This document shows positions 25,210-35,702 of a stretch of 64,000 nt of DNA, piece after piece (within the stretch, counting starts at the first letter, position 1; each line of letters opens with the position of its first letter). Position numbers and translations under genes: made by a program. This DNA is from Euryodendron excelsum (Eukaryota; Streptophyta; Magnoliopsida; Ericales; Pentaphylacaceae): positions 3,502,001-3,566,000 of the forward strand of contig CM065393.1 in the NCBI GenBank assembly GCA_033060915.1. Reading direction: 5' to 3'. The notes beneath the pieces were generated by a model. It did no database searches, was not told the origin of the DNA, and was given only the letters and a program-made list of their open reading frames with translations.

Positions 25210-25558
25210 CTACTGGTAGAACTTCTTCAGGTTGTTTACATTCCAAGACCGAGGCAACTGTTTTCCCTTTTCAACAGTTTTTAATCGGTATGCGTCGACG
25301 CCGACTTGAGATGCCACTCTGTAGGGGTAGGTAGCTTCTCTTTTTTCTTCAGCAAGATCCAGATCCTTTGCCAGTGTCTAGTCATTGAGTCCTGTATTGA
25401 ATGCTGCCCATCTGATCGTTGGTAGCCCTACCTCCAAAGGTATGACTGCTTCCACCTCGTAGGCCAAAGAGAAGGGGGTTTGGTTGGTAAATCTTCTTGG
25501 GGCAGTTCTATAGGACCACAGGACGCTGGGTAGTTCCTTTACCAATTTTCCCTTAGCT
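25210..25558 (-). pseudogene. Tat integrase, C-terminal part (split by the Copia insertion)
   Basis: Continues the integrase from 36738: after removal of the Copia element and one CTCTC copy the frame reads on through ELPSVLWSYRTAPRR, TPFSLAYEVEAVIPLEVG and, past a stop near 25378 and an apparent internal deletion, the terminal GKQLPRSWNVNNLKKFYQ before TAG at 25210-25212. The WSYRT and WNVNNLKK endings are typical of Tat integrases. Confidence 0.85.
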
Positions 25559-25563
25559 CTCTC
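25559..25563. repeat. Target-site duplication of the Copia element, left copy (CTCTC)
   Basis: Identical to 36733-36737. The perfect 5-bp duplication and its place inside the Tat integrase codons fix the insertion point. Confidence 0.95.
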
Positions 25564-26202
25564 TGTTGGCCCAAGTAGGCAACCCAAGAGGGGGGGTGAA
25601 TTGGGTTTTATAGAATTTTTAACAAGAGTTTCAACTAAAAAATCGTTTATGGATTTTAGTAACAAATAATCAAAGTATATGTATCAAGCAAATGAAGTGT
25701 ACATTAGAGCAAGTATTTGCAAGCATGCATAATAAGCAAGTAAGCAAAACAGAGGCAGAAGAAATATGCACCAGATTTATAGAGGTTCGGCCAACCTTGC
25801 CTACGTCCTCTCTTCTTCGATCCTTTCGAAGGAATTCCACTATGCAATACACCTTACACAGCCGCTGGTTGTGCCACGAGTGCCCAGCTCACTCTTTACA
25901 AAAGCTTCTTCCCAAGCTTTCAAAACCCAAGAGATTTTGTCCAAGCTTCTCTTAAACTTACAAGTGTTTTTCCCAAGAACACTTAAACTTACAAGGTTAC
26001 AAACCCTCCCAAACAAGAATGAATGAAGATTATACAAAGAGTGACTCTCCTAGTGAGTATACAAATGAATACAACTCAATGGATAACTTTAAACACTCAG
26101 CAAGAATATGTAACAGTTAGGTGCAGGTGATTTTTAGCTTTGAAGCACTTGATATGAATGGTATAATTGCTCTTCCTTTTTCTTTGAAGCTGTATGTATC
26201 TC

Positions 26203-26211
26203 ATATATATA
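26203..26211 (-). promoter_or_regulatory. TATA box of the Copia 3' LTR
   Basis: TATATATA on the minus strand, about 100 bp downstream (in the element's direction) of the palindromic repeat array. This places the U3/R border near 26175. Confidence 0.65.
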
Positions 26212-26308
26212 GGTATGGATCGATTCTAGCCGTTGGAGAAGTATGGGAGAAGATTTGGTTGTGTTTGTGCCCATACCGTCTGTCAGAAAACTAGCCGTTA
26301 GAGTCTAG

Positions 26309-26555
26309 GAGTCGACTCTTTTCACAATGAGTCGACTCTTTTTGCATTTCAGCAGATTTTTCAAGTTTCTGTCCAAATGAGTCGACTCTTTTGTCCTAGG
26401 AGTCGACTCTTTTCAGCAGTCTGCAGAATTGTTTGTTCTCTGTTGCAATGAGTCGACTCTTTTTGGCCAGGAGTCGACTCTTTTAAGCTTCCAGCAGAAT
26501 TCCAAGGCTCTGTTCGAATGAGTCGGCTCTTTTAACTTGAGGAGTCGACCCTTTT
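26309..26555 (-). repeat. Palindromic U3 repeat array, 3' LTR copy (8 x GAGTCGACTC)
   Basis: Eight copies of the 10-bp palindrome GAGTCGACTC followed by TTTT start at 26309, 26329, 26379, 26400, 26449, 26471, 26519 and 26542. The last two are variants (GAGTCGGCTC, GAGTCGACCC). They come in pairs about 21 bp apart, repeating every ~70 bp, and lie upstream of the TATA box where an enhancer would be. The same architecture recurs at 30044-30222. Confidence 0.95.
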
Positions 26556-27232
26556 TCCAAAAACTCATATTTTTGTAACTTTTCTTCATTCTTTTTCAAA
26601 GCTTCCAATCTCTTCAAGGATCATCTAAATAGGCTTTTTAAAGCTTGCAAACACTTCTTCAAGATTAGATGACTCCAAGAACATCTTCAATCCATTCAAG
26701 GTGAGTTTTCTTCATTTTCATCACTTGTAGAGCTCTTCCATTATCATAGCTTCATCCATTGATTCAAGTCTTCTTCAATATCTTCAAGAGAGCTTCCATG
26801 ACTTAGAATCTTCATTTCTTCAATCAACATGGCTTCTCCATGGACTTCAACAACTCAAGAAAGCTTTCCAAATCTTGTGATTCCTTCCATGTCTTCAAGA
26901 CATCTTTACATCTTCTAAGAAAACTTCCATATTTTGAGTTGGTATCTTTTTCTTCCATTCTTGCAAGATATCTTCAAGTACTCAAAGTCTTCAATCTTTT
27001 AAATCAATACTTTGATCATTTTCATTCTTCTTCTTTGATATCCATCATCTTCATTCTCTTGTAACATCACCATTGTAGAATACATCACTCCATCATGCTT
27101 TTTATCATAAATCCTCTATTATGATAAGCTTCAAGTCAAGATCTAATTAATAATTCATCTGCACACTAAGTAGAATTATTAGATCATTTAACCATGTTTT
27201 GTTATCATCAAAATCAAGGCATTGACTCAACA

Positions 27233-27246
27233 ATCTCCCCCTTTTT
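27233..27246 (-). other. Main polypurine tract of the Copia element
   Basis: On the minus strand AAAAAGGGGGAGAT directly abuts the 3' LTR. Confidence 0.9.
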
Positions 27247-27380
27247 GATGATGACAAAACATTAAAAATATATGCAATTAAGCTCAATATAAAACACGAG
27301 GATTAATATGTATTAGAAGTGTGGGACTTCAAAGTCTCAGTTTTCTTCCCATTTCAATATATTTTTCACAAGTATTTATT

Positions 27381-27880
27381 ATCTCCCCCTTTTTGTTAAT
27401 CAATCAAAAAGGTATGCAAATTTGGAAGGAAAAGTGGGAGTCATAGTCCAAATAAGGAAATTTCTCCCCCTTAATGAAGGAGTTTTCTTTAAAATGGCTT
27501 AAAACAATTTTAAGAGTATAGACATTATGCTCAAAACTCTAAGAGGCTCAATAACTTGCAATAGCAGAAAAATTTAGATAAAGGAAGATTTTCATACCAT
27601 GCCTTAGCTCCCCCTTGCTTTTGTATTCTGTGCCTTAGAGCAGTCTCAGATTCAGGGTAAAGCAAATTCTAACTCAGAAGTGCAGGGTATGTAGGCAGCT
27701 GGTGATGTAAAAAATTCATGCTGCATTCATTGGATACTTCTTACTGCTTTAACTTCATCAAACCAATGCTCCCCCTTTCCTTTGCAGTTGATGCCTTATG
27801 ATATAAGTCCTGGTAGTGCATTGAGGAGTGTTTTCTCTCCTTTTGATCTTTTTGAGAAAAATTGCTCCCCCCTTTTTGTC
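27381..27880 (-). other. Multiple additional polypurine tracts
   Basis: Besides the main tract, AAGGGGGAG-like words on the minus strand occur at about 27381-27395, 27463-27472, 27607-27616, 27768-27778 and 27864-27877. Repeated polypurine tracts upstream of the 3' LTR are a described hallmark of Sireviruses. The rest of 27247-28239 shows no gene. Confidence 0.8.
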
Positions 27881-28239
27881 AAATCCTCAAAAAGAGGAGT
27901 AATAGATGGAGAAAAACAGACAGGTACAATAGCAAAAAAATAGTATACAATGATGTTTATGTGAAGATCATTTACAAAGATAGTTAAAGCAATCATTTAT
28001 TCAGCAAAATCAACAATGTTAAAGCAATTATTCATTCAGCATTGTTAAACCATTCATTCATTCAACCAAACACAAATGAGATAGCAATGTTAAGATAAAG
28101 AGATTCAAAACACACCATTCATTCATAAAGAAATATTGAAAGAGTTTAACAAAAAGAACCATCCACAAACATATTACATGATGCTGTAGAAAATGTCTTG
28201 TTCAAAAACAGAAAATAGAGAGTTCAGAGGCAGAGGTCT

Positions 28240-29841
28240 TCATTTTCTTTTGGGAGAAGGGGTTTGAGAGAGATCAACTGGATTATCAGCAGTGTTTGTA
28301 AATTTGCTGCTTGAAGGTCTTTGTCTCAGGCCATATTTGTGAGGAGCTACAGAAGACTTTGGAGGAGTTTGGTCAAGAGGATCAGAGGGGTCTGCAGGTG
28401 ATGGCTGAGAAGAGGTATGCTCCCTTCCACTGGATCCTTCCAACTCATCAGTACTTGAGTCTTCTGCTACAAATTCTGCTGCTGAAGGGAAGAGTGGCTG
28501 GTATTGGTCTCCCACCAGCTTCTTCATATATTTGCCAATATGCTCAGTGGAAAGAGCAATGTCATTGGCAACTTTCTCTCTGATTTTGGTTCCTTCAGAC
28601 ACAAAGGCCTTGCTCAATTCTCTTACCTTCTTTTCAACAAAGAATAATCTAGTTGCCCCATTATCAATTTTCTTATCCAATTTAGTGAACATCTCTTCTT
28701 GATGCCTTTTCAAGTCTCTTACCATGCTCATCAAAATACTCATATCTACTGATTGGCCACCTGGAACAATGCTCATTGGAAAAAGTTCCCTTGGAGTAGG
28801 AGAAGAGGCAGGTCTAGAGGGTTCACCACTTTCTGGTATGGCACTGGAAGGTTCACCTCTTTCAGTGGATTCAATTCCAGGAGTCCCACTGTCAATATGT
28901 TTCTCTTTTCTAGGGGTCCAGGTCTTGCTCTGTGGGTTGAAGTGATAGCCCATCCTTGACAAAGTTTTCTGATTGTACTCATCTGAATTAGAATCAGGAG
29001 TTCTATGCTTTTCACCTCTTAAATCTATCTTGAAGTGTTTAAAAATTTTTGTCAAGAGGATCCCATAGGGTAGGCTAACTTTGGTTCTTGAGGCTTTGAC
29101 AATGTGCTCTAAAATAAACTCAGGCAAATCAATTTTAGTGTCTGTCAAATAAGCCCAGAGGAAAAACAATTCCCTTTCAGTGATGTAGTCAAACTTCCCA
29201 CCTTTAGGAATGAGAATGTGACAAATAAAGTGATGCACCAATCTCAGTTCCAAAGGCAACTCATTGGCCATGGGTTGGAATGAATCATCAGTAATTTCCT
29301 TTCCCAGTAAAGCAGATAAAGCAGTCTTTCTACTAACATCTTTCTTGTCCATTTGCCCACCACTACCAATTTTTAAAATTTGACAAATCACTCCTTTAGT
29401 GAGGGTAATGGTTTCACCCTTCACATAACTAATCACATTTACTTCTCCAGTTTCCTTTTCTACATGGGCATAGAATTGTCCAACAATTTCAGGATATACA
29501 TCATCCTTTAACAAAGTAATAGATTTCCAACCAAGGGCTTCAAATTTTGGTTCAAATGCAAACTTCTCTTTAGCAAAGAAAGCATAATCTATCCATCTTC
29601 CATTTAAAATGACTCTAGAAGAGAAAATTTTCTCATACTTATCTTGATTTGATTTCTTCTCAAAGTAAATGGTGTTGTCGAGAAATACATCTTCCTCCTC
29701 CTCAGTTTGCTTCCCTTTTCTCCTCTTTGAAAGCTTAGAAGAGTCCCCTTTAGTCTTCCTCTTCGTTCCTCTCTTGGATATGGGAGTCGGCTCTTTTAGG
29801 GCTTTCTTGCCTTTCTTCGATGGAGCAGATTTAGGAGCCAT
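28240..29841 (-). CDS. Extra ORF between pol and 3' LTR of the Sirevirus-like element, 533 aa, intact
   Basis: The first ATG is at 29841 (MAPKSAPSKKGKK). Layout: strongly basic N-terminus (residues 1-45, nuclear-localisation-like KRGTKRKTK and SKRRKGK), a globular region at about 50-265 (RVILNGRWIDYAFF, ALGWKSITLL, VGQFYAHVE, TERELFFLWAYLTDTK, LPYGILLTKIFKHF), then Ser/Pro/Glu-rich sequence with a heptad-like stretch around 360-430 and a low-complexity tail. The globular part resembles the 'putative plant transposon protein' family found in many plant LTR elements (by memory; Pfam PF20167 should be tested). It sits where Sireviruses carry an env-like gene, but I see no signal peptide or membrane segment, so an envelope role is not supported. 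Unlike pol it is uninterrupted. A palindromic array matching the LTR enhancer-like array lies 203-381 bp upstream of its ATG. Confidence 0.85.
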   Translation of the reverse strand: MAPKSAPSKKGKKALKEPTPISKRGTKRKTKGDSSKLSKRRKGKQTEEEEDVFLDNTIYFEKKSNQDKYEKIFSSRVILNGRWIDYAFFAKEKFAFEPKFEALGWKSITLLKDDVYPEIVGQFYAHVEKETGEVNVISYVKGETITLTKGVICQILKIGSGGQMDKKDVSRKTALSALLGKEITDDSFQPMANELPLELRLVHHFICHILIPKGGKFDYITERELFFLWAYLTDTKIDLPEFILEHIVKASRTKVSLPYGILLTKIFKHFKIDLRGEKHRTPDSNSDEYNQKTLSRMGYHFNPQSKTWTPRKEKHIDSGTPGIESTERGEPSSAIPESGEPSRPASSPTPRELFPMSIVPGGQSVDMSILMSMVRDLKRHQEEMFTKLDKKIDNGATRLFFVEKKVRELSKAFVSEGTKIREKVANDIALSTEHIGKYMKKLVGDQYQPLFPSAAEFVAEDSSTDELEGSSGREHTSSQPSPADPSDPLDQTPPKSSVAPHKYGLRQRPSSSKFTNTADNPVDLSQTPSPKRK

Positions 29842-30043
29842 GGAAGGTTGCAAATGACGGTTGAAGGAAGTTAGAAAGACTCTAGGATGATCAAATATAG
29901 GTTGGGTAAGGATTGAGGGAGAGTTTTTCGGTGGTTGGAAGTGGAGATGGCGGTTGATCGTGAAAGAAGAGAGAAATTTGAAATGTTGGAATGATTTGAA
30001 TAAAACAGGGGTGTTACAGTTTTAAAGCAGTTTTAACTTAAAT

Positions 30044-30222
30044 GAGTCGACTCGTGGTTAAAAAGGGTCGACTCTTTTTGAGCGAAGAAAGCTTCCTGAG
30101 CTCTCTGTTCAAATGAGTCGACTCTTTTGCCAGGAGGAGTCGACTCTTTTCGACAGAGGACATCTGGGGCTGATTCCAGAGTCCAGGAGTCGACTCTTTT
30201 GGAGCATGAGTCGACTCTTTTT
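30044..30222 (-). repeat. Internal copy of the palindromic repeat array, upstream of the extra ORF
   Basis: Six GAGTCGACTC-type palindromes at 30044, 30065 (GGGTCGACTC), 30115, 30137, 30187 and 30208, in three pairs about 21 bp apart with a ~71-bp period. The spacer CTCTGTTCAAATGAG corresponds to CTCTGTTCGAATGAG in the LTR array, so the two arrays share ancestry. An apparent 67-codon open frame here is only a translation of these repeats. Confidence 0.95.
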
Positions 30223-30335
30223 CTCCAGAAATGCAAAGATGTGTTTTTTAAAAGCCATGAAATGCATCAAACAAGTTTGTAATCAATTTCAAGGATACTT
30301 ATGCATTTATCAAGCATATATAGACATCTAAGCAT

Positions 30336-33300
30336 TCAAGATAAAGGGTTGCTCATCCCCAATTCTCTCCTAATCATACAAAACCTATCTTCATTCAAGG
30401 GTTTTGTGAATATATCTGCAAGTTGATGTTCAGTACTCACAAAATCAAGCAAAATGTCACCTTTTTGCACATGATCACGTATAAAATGATGTCTAATCTC
30501 AATGTGCTTTGTGCGAGAGTGTTGGATAGGGTTTTTTAGTCAGATTGATGGCACTTGTGTTATCACATCTAACTGGAATATGTTCAAATGTTAAACCAAA
30601 GTCTTCTAATTGATGTTTTATCCAAAGCACTTGTGCACAACAGCTTCCGGCTGCAATATACTCAGCCTCGGCTGTAGAAAGTGCAACAGAGTTTTGTTTC
30701 TTACTAGACCATGAAACAAGCATATTTCCAAGAAATTGACAAGATCCACTAGTACTTTTTCTATCAACTTTGCTACCAGCATAATCAGCATCTGAATAGC
30801 CAATTAAGTTCAAAGATGTGTTTTTTTAGGATACCACAATCCAAGATTAGGTGTGTGCTTAAGGTATCTAAATATTCGTTTAACAGCAACAACATGTGAT
30901 TCCTTTGGATTAGTTTGAAATCGAGCACACAAACATACACTAAACATAATATCAGGCCTACTAGCAGTCAAGTAGAGCAATGAGCCTATCATACTTCTAT
31001 ATAGCTTGGTATCTACCGAAATACCTTTCTCATCACTGTCAAGTTTTGTTGAAGTATTCATAGGAGTGCCCAATGGTTTCGCATTTTCCAGCCCAAACTT
31101 CTTGAGTAGATCTTTGATGTACTTAGCTTGGTTAATGAAAATTCCTTCCCTTGATTGTTTGATTTGAAGTCCAAGGAAGTAATTGAGCTCACCCATCATG
31201 CTCATCTCAAACTCACCCTGCATACACTTAGCAAATTCTTTGCAAAGCTTTTCATTAGTAGAGCCAAATATAATGTCATCAACATAAATTTGTACAAGCA
31301 ACATGTCATGATTTTTAACCTTTATAAAAAGAGTTGTATCAACCTTTCCTCTCGTAAAATCATTTTCGGTTTAAAAATTTGCTTAGCCTTTCATACCAGG
31401 CCCTTGGAGCTTGCTTTAAACCATATAATGCTTTAGTAAGTTTGAAAACATGTTCTGGAAATATAGGATTTTCAAAGCCAGGAGGTTGTTCAACATACAC
31501 CTCTTCAGAAATAAAACCATTTAAGAATGCACTCTTCACATCCATTTGATAGAGTTTGAAATTCTTGAAACATGAAAATGCAAGCAACATTCTAATAGCT
31601 TCTAATCTAGCTACAGGTGCATATGTCTCATCAAAATCAATACCTTCTTCTTGACTATAGCCTTGAGCTACAAGTCTAGCCTTGTTTCTAATAATGGTTC
31701 CAGATTCATCCATCTTATTTCTAAACACCCATTTGGTTCCAATTACAGGATGATCTTTAGGTCTAGGAACAAGATTCCAAACCTTATTCCTTTCAAATTG
31801 GTTTAATTCTTCTTGCATGGCCATAATCCATGACTCATCATTTTCAGCATCTTGAAAACATTTTGGTTCTATTTGTGAATGAAAAGCAAGATGATTACAC
31901 ACATTTCTAAGAGATGATCTTGTTCTTACCCCTTGTGATGGATCACCTAGTATTTGCTCTGTTGGATGGTTGTGGACAAATTTCCACTCCTTTGGCAATC
32001 CTTCATTCTCATTTTGTTGGCTTGAGGAGTCATCTTGATTTCCTTTGTCATGTGGTGAAGCTTCATTTTGAGTTTGATCAATGTTCATCTTATCCAAGTT
32101 CTTCTCCACATCATCTATATCATCATTCACAGCCTTTCTAGACAAAGAGTTTAGTTCATCAAAAGTAACATGAATTGATTCTTCAACAACTAAGGTTTTC
32201 TTATTGTAAACTCTATAAGCCTTGCTATGTGAGGAATATCCTAGAAAGATAGCTTCATCAGATTTTGCATCAAATTTACCAAGGTTGTCCTTGTTATTAT
32301 TTAACACAAAGCATTTACATCCAAAAGCTCTAAAATATGAAACACTTGGTTTCTTGTTTTTCCAAAGCTCGTATGGGGGTTTTATTTAAAAATTTTCTTA
32401 CCAAAACTCTGTTTAACACATAGCAAGCTGTGTTAACAGCTTCAGCCCAAAAATATTTTGGCAAATTATTTTCACAAAGCATTGTTCTCCCCATTTCTTC
32501 CAAAGTCCTGTTTTTTCCTTTCAACAACTCCATTTTGTTGAGGAGTTCTAGGTGCTGAAAAGTTATGTTCAAAACCATTTTCATCACAATATGTTTCAAA
32601 AGGTTTGCAATCAAACTCACCACCATGGTCAGTCCTAATTGCTGTGATTGTAAATCCTTTTTCGTTTTGAACCCTTTTACAAAATTTAGTAAAGAAAGCA
32701 ATTGTTTCATCTTTGTGAGCTAGAAAGAATGTCCATGTAAACCTTGAGTAATCATCAACAATGACAAGAGCATATTGTTTACCAGCTAAGCTTAGAGTTC
32801 TAGTTGGTCCAAACAAATCCATATGCAATAGTTGAAGTGGTCTAGAAGTAGAGAGCATGTTGGTAGATTTAAAAGATACTCTGGTTTGTTTTCCCATTTG
32901 ACATGCATCACAAGTTTTGTCTTTTTCAAAATTAAGTTTGGGAAGACCATTTACTAACTCATTTTTAGAAATTTTTGAAATAATACTCATACTAATATGG
33001 CCAAGCCTTCTATGCCACAACCAACTATCCTCTTTGCTCACAGCAGCAAGGCATTTGATCTTACAAGAAGATAATTCATTTAAGTTGAAAGTGTAAATAT
33101 TGCCTTGTCTTTGGCCAGTCAATATGATCTTGTTATCATTTATGTTTACTACATTACATTTAGATGATTCAAACACTACTTTGCAACCTTTGTCACACAA
33201 TTGACTAATGCTTAACAGGTTGTGTTTAAGTCCTTTAACAAGTAGAACATTCTCAATAGAAATTGAAGAATTTTTACCAATACTACCTATACCGATGATC

Positions 33301-33446
33301 TTGCCTTTGCTATTATCTCCAAAAGTGACCAATCCTCCATCTTTTGGTGTGAGAGAAGTGAATTGAGTTTCATCTCCAGTCATATGTCTTGAACAGCCAC
33401 TGTCCAAGTACCATTGATCCTTTTTGGAGTTGGCTTGAAGACACAC
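30336..33446 (-). pseudogene. Sirevirus-like Copia pol (protease, integrase, RT, RNase H), five frameshifts
   Basis: In order from 33446: protease (WYLDSGCSRHM), the integrase zinc finger (LWHRRLGH...CDACQMGK), integrase core (HMDLFGP, RTDHGGEF, NGVVERK), linker ([18 protein letters not shown]), RT ([41 protein letters not shown] with intact YVDD) and RNase H (GYSDADYAG, STAEAEYIA, CDNTSAINL, ADIFTKPL), stop at 30336-30338. Frame breaks at about 32515, 32376, 31372, 30824 and 30527 each behave as one extra or missing base in a homopolymer of 4-7, or beside short runs for the third. All catalytic motifs remain. gag and pol are in different frames and separated by stops, as in several Sireviruses. 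'Pseudogene' here means broken as read; sequencing error is a serious alternative. Confidence 0.85.
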
Positions 33447-33462
33447 CTACAAAATAAGCAAC

Positions 33463-35007
33463 TCAACCTTTGACCTTTGGTACCCAAATCATCTTGGGTC
33501 CAGTGGAGTTAGTCTTCAATGTTCCTTTTGGAACCCAAGCTTTCTTGACAACATGAGATTGTTGTATAAGAAAACATTGATTTGCAAAGTGACCTCTCTT
33601 ATGACAATAGAAGCATGTGATTGGTGCTTTTGTAAACTTTTTATGTTTAAAAACATTGTAACCTATTCCAGCCTTGTCAAGAGAGCAATTTCGTTTTCCA
33701 AGCATAACATCAAGTTTATCTCTTCCATTGACACATTTAGAAAGAGATTTTTCTAAATCAGTGACTTTTTCTTTTAAAACAGAGTTTTCATTTTTCAAAA
33801 TGTCATTTTCATTTTGTAACTCTTCACTTTCTTCTGTGAGAGTGAATACCATATTCTTGAGAAGATTGTTTTTGATGCTTAGCTTTTTAAATTCAACTAT
33901 CAAATCATCAAAAGCATCTTGCAATTCATTAAAAGAAAAATCAGAATTAGTTACCTCTGTTTCTTCTTCATGTGCCATAAGACATAGGTTGGCTACTTCA
34001 TGAGTTTCAGATTCATCTAAGCTTGAATCCTCACTGTCACTCCATGTTGCAGCTAGAGCCTTCTTCCCTCTTTCTTTCTTTCCTTTCTTTTTCAGCTGAG
34101 GACACTCATTTCTCATGTGTCCTGGCTTTTTGCATTCGTAGCATATGATGGTAGAATCCTTGTTGTTGGATTCACCTTTTGCTTCAATCTTCTTTCCTCC
34201 CTTCCACCTTCTTCTCATGAATCTCTTGAATTTTCTTGTGATGAGAGCAAGATCTTCCTCATCTTCTTCTTCACTTTCAGATTCATTTTCTGATGTGGTG
34301 GTCTTGAATGCAACCGACTTCTTTTTCTTGTCCTCTTCTTCTTGAGCATTCTGTTTTCGGGTTAGCTCATAAGTCATAAGAGAGCCAAGAAGTTCTTCAA
34401 GAGGTAGAATGTTGAGGTCTTTAGCTTCTTGAATGGCTGTCACCTTTGCTTCCCATGTCTTTGGCAGTGATCTTAAGATTTTTCTCACCTGTTCACTGTT
34501 AGGATACACTTTTCCAAGAGACTTTAAGCCATTTACAATGTCAGTAAATCTGGTGAACATCTCAGTTATAGACTCATCAGATTTCATTCTAAATAATTCA
34601 TAGTTATGCACAAGAATGTTAATTTTTGACTCCTTGACCTGATTTGTTCCTTCATGAGTTACTTCAAGTCTGTCCCAAATTTCTTTGGCAGATTCACAGG
34701 TAGAAATTCTATTGAACTCATTTGGATCTAATGCACAATATAAGATATTCATAGCCTTAGCATTAGATTGCATAAGCTTCATGTCATTCTCATCCCATTC
34801 ATTTTCAGGTTTGGGGATAACTTCTCTTTCAATAACTTTGCTGGGAGTTTTAGGACCATTAACGATAATCATCCATAACTCATAATCAACGGATTGAATA
34901 TAAATCCTCATTCTATTCTTCCAATAGTTGTAGTTTATACCATTAAACATTGGAGGTCTATTAGTGGATTGACCCTCACCTAGAGAGCTTCCAAACATGG
35001 TTGCCAT
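33463..35007 (-). CDS. gag: Gag polyprotein of the Sirevirus-like Copia element, 514 aa
   Basis: Nucleocapsid/capsid protein that packages the element's RNA. Start ATG at 35007 (MATMFGSSLGEG), 57 bp inside the right LTR border. The N-terminal Copia gag region is typical: PPMFNGINYNYWKNRM, SAKEIWDRLEVTHEGT and the LRSLPKTWEAKV block at about 178-190. Then an acidic/basic low-complexity stretch (about 224-275), a CCHC zinc knuckle CYECKKPGHMRNEC at 289-302, a long coiled-coil-like region (about 345-430) and a second CCHC (CFYCHKRGHFANQC) near 465-480. Two knuckles and the coiled coil fit large Sirevirus Gags. Uninterrupted; ends with TGA at 33463. Confidence 0.9.
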   Translation of the reverse strand: MATMFGSSLGEGQSTNRPPMFNGINYNYWKNRMRIYIQSVDYELWMIIVNGPKTPSKVIEREVIPKPENEWDENDMKLMQSNAKAMNILYCALDPNEFNRISTCESAKEIWDRLEVTHEGTNQVKESKINILVHNYELFRMKSDESITEMFTRFTDIVNGLKSLGKVYPNSEQVRKILRSLPKTWEAKVTAIQEAKDLNILPLEELLGSLMTYELTRKQNAQEEEDKKKKSVAFKTTTSENESESEEEDEEDLALITRKFKRFMRRRWKGGKKIEAKGESNNKDSTIICYECKKPGHMRNECPQLKKKGKKERGKKALAATWSDSEDSSLDESETHEVANLCLMAHEEETEVTNSDFSFNELQDAFDDLIVEFKKLSIKNNLLKNMVFTLTEESEELQNENDILKNENSVLKEKVTDLEKSLSKCVNGRDKLDVMLGKRNCSLDKAGIGYNVFKHKKFTKAPITCFYCHKRGHFANQCFLIQQSHVVKKAWVPKGTLKTNSTGPKMIWVPKVKG

Positions 35008-35049
35008 GGATCAACTCTAAGGATGTTAAGCCTTTAAACTAGAGTACTA

Positions 35050-35061
35050 GCTCTGATACCA
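35050..35061 (-). other. Primer-binding site of the Copia element
   Basis: TGGTATCAGAGC on the minus strand, complementary to the 3' end of initiator-Met tRNA, two bases inside the 5' LTR. Confidence 0.9.
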
Positions 35062-35702
35062 ATTGTTGGCCCAAGTAGGCAACCCAAGAGGGGGGGTGAA
35101 TTGGGTTTTATAGAATTTTTAACAAGAGTTTCAACTAAAAAATCGTTTATGGATTTTAGTAACAAATAATCAAAGTATATGTATCAAGCAAATGAAGTGT
35201 ACATTAGAGCAAGTATTTGCAAGCATGCATAATAAGCAAGTAAGCAAAACAGAGGCAGAAGAAATATGCACCAGATTTATAGAGGTTCGGCCAACCTTGC
35301 CTACGTCCTCTCTTCTTCGATCCTTTCGAAGGAATTCCACTATGCAATACACCTTACACAGCCGCTGGTTGTGCCACGAGTGCCCAGCTCACTCTTTACA
35401 AAAGCTTCTTCCCAAGCTTTCAAAACCCAAGAGATTTTGTCCAAGCTTCTCTTAAACTTACAAGTGTTTTTCCCAAGAACACTTAAACTTACAAGGTTAC
35501 AAACCCTCCCAAACAAGAATGAATGAAGATTATACAAAGAGTGACTCTCCTAGTGAGTATACAAATGAATACAACTCAATGGATAACTTTAAACACTCAG
35601 CAAGAATATGTAACAGTTAGGTGCAGGTGATTTTTAGCTTTGAAGCACTTGATATGAATGGTATAATTGCTCTTCCTTTTTCTTTGAAGCTGTATGTATC
35701 TC

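Larger units (their letters stand above)
25564..27232 (-). repeat. Sirevirus-like 3' LTR (left copy), 1669 bp
   Basis: Starts TGTTGGCCCAAGTAGG and ends GACTCAACA (+ strand reading). TATA box at 26203-26211 and palindromic repeat array at 26309-26555. A pyrimidine-rich U3 stretch (26580-27060) is full of CTTCAA/CTTCCA words. Same length as 35064-36732 and apparently identical. Confidence 0.95.

Noticed and set aside
26580..27060. Heat-shock-element clusters in the U3 of the Copia LTR
   Set aside because: CTTCAA/CTTCCA words are abundant, but I could not find properly spaced inverted GAA-NN-TTC arrays; composition bias explains them.
28240..29841. Envelope protein of an endogenous virus
   Set aside because: Only the position matches; no signal peptide, transmembrane segment or fusion motif is visible.
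30033..30236. 67-codon minus-strand open frame rich in RVDS/EST words
   Set aside because: It is a translation of the GAGTCGACTC repeat array, with no independent protein signature.
33553..34885. Several + strand open frames opposite the Copia gag
   Set aside because: Antisense shadows of a clear gag gene; no recognisable domain.
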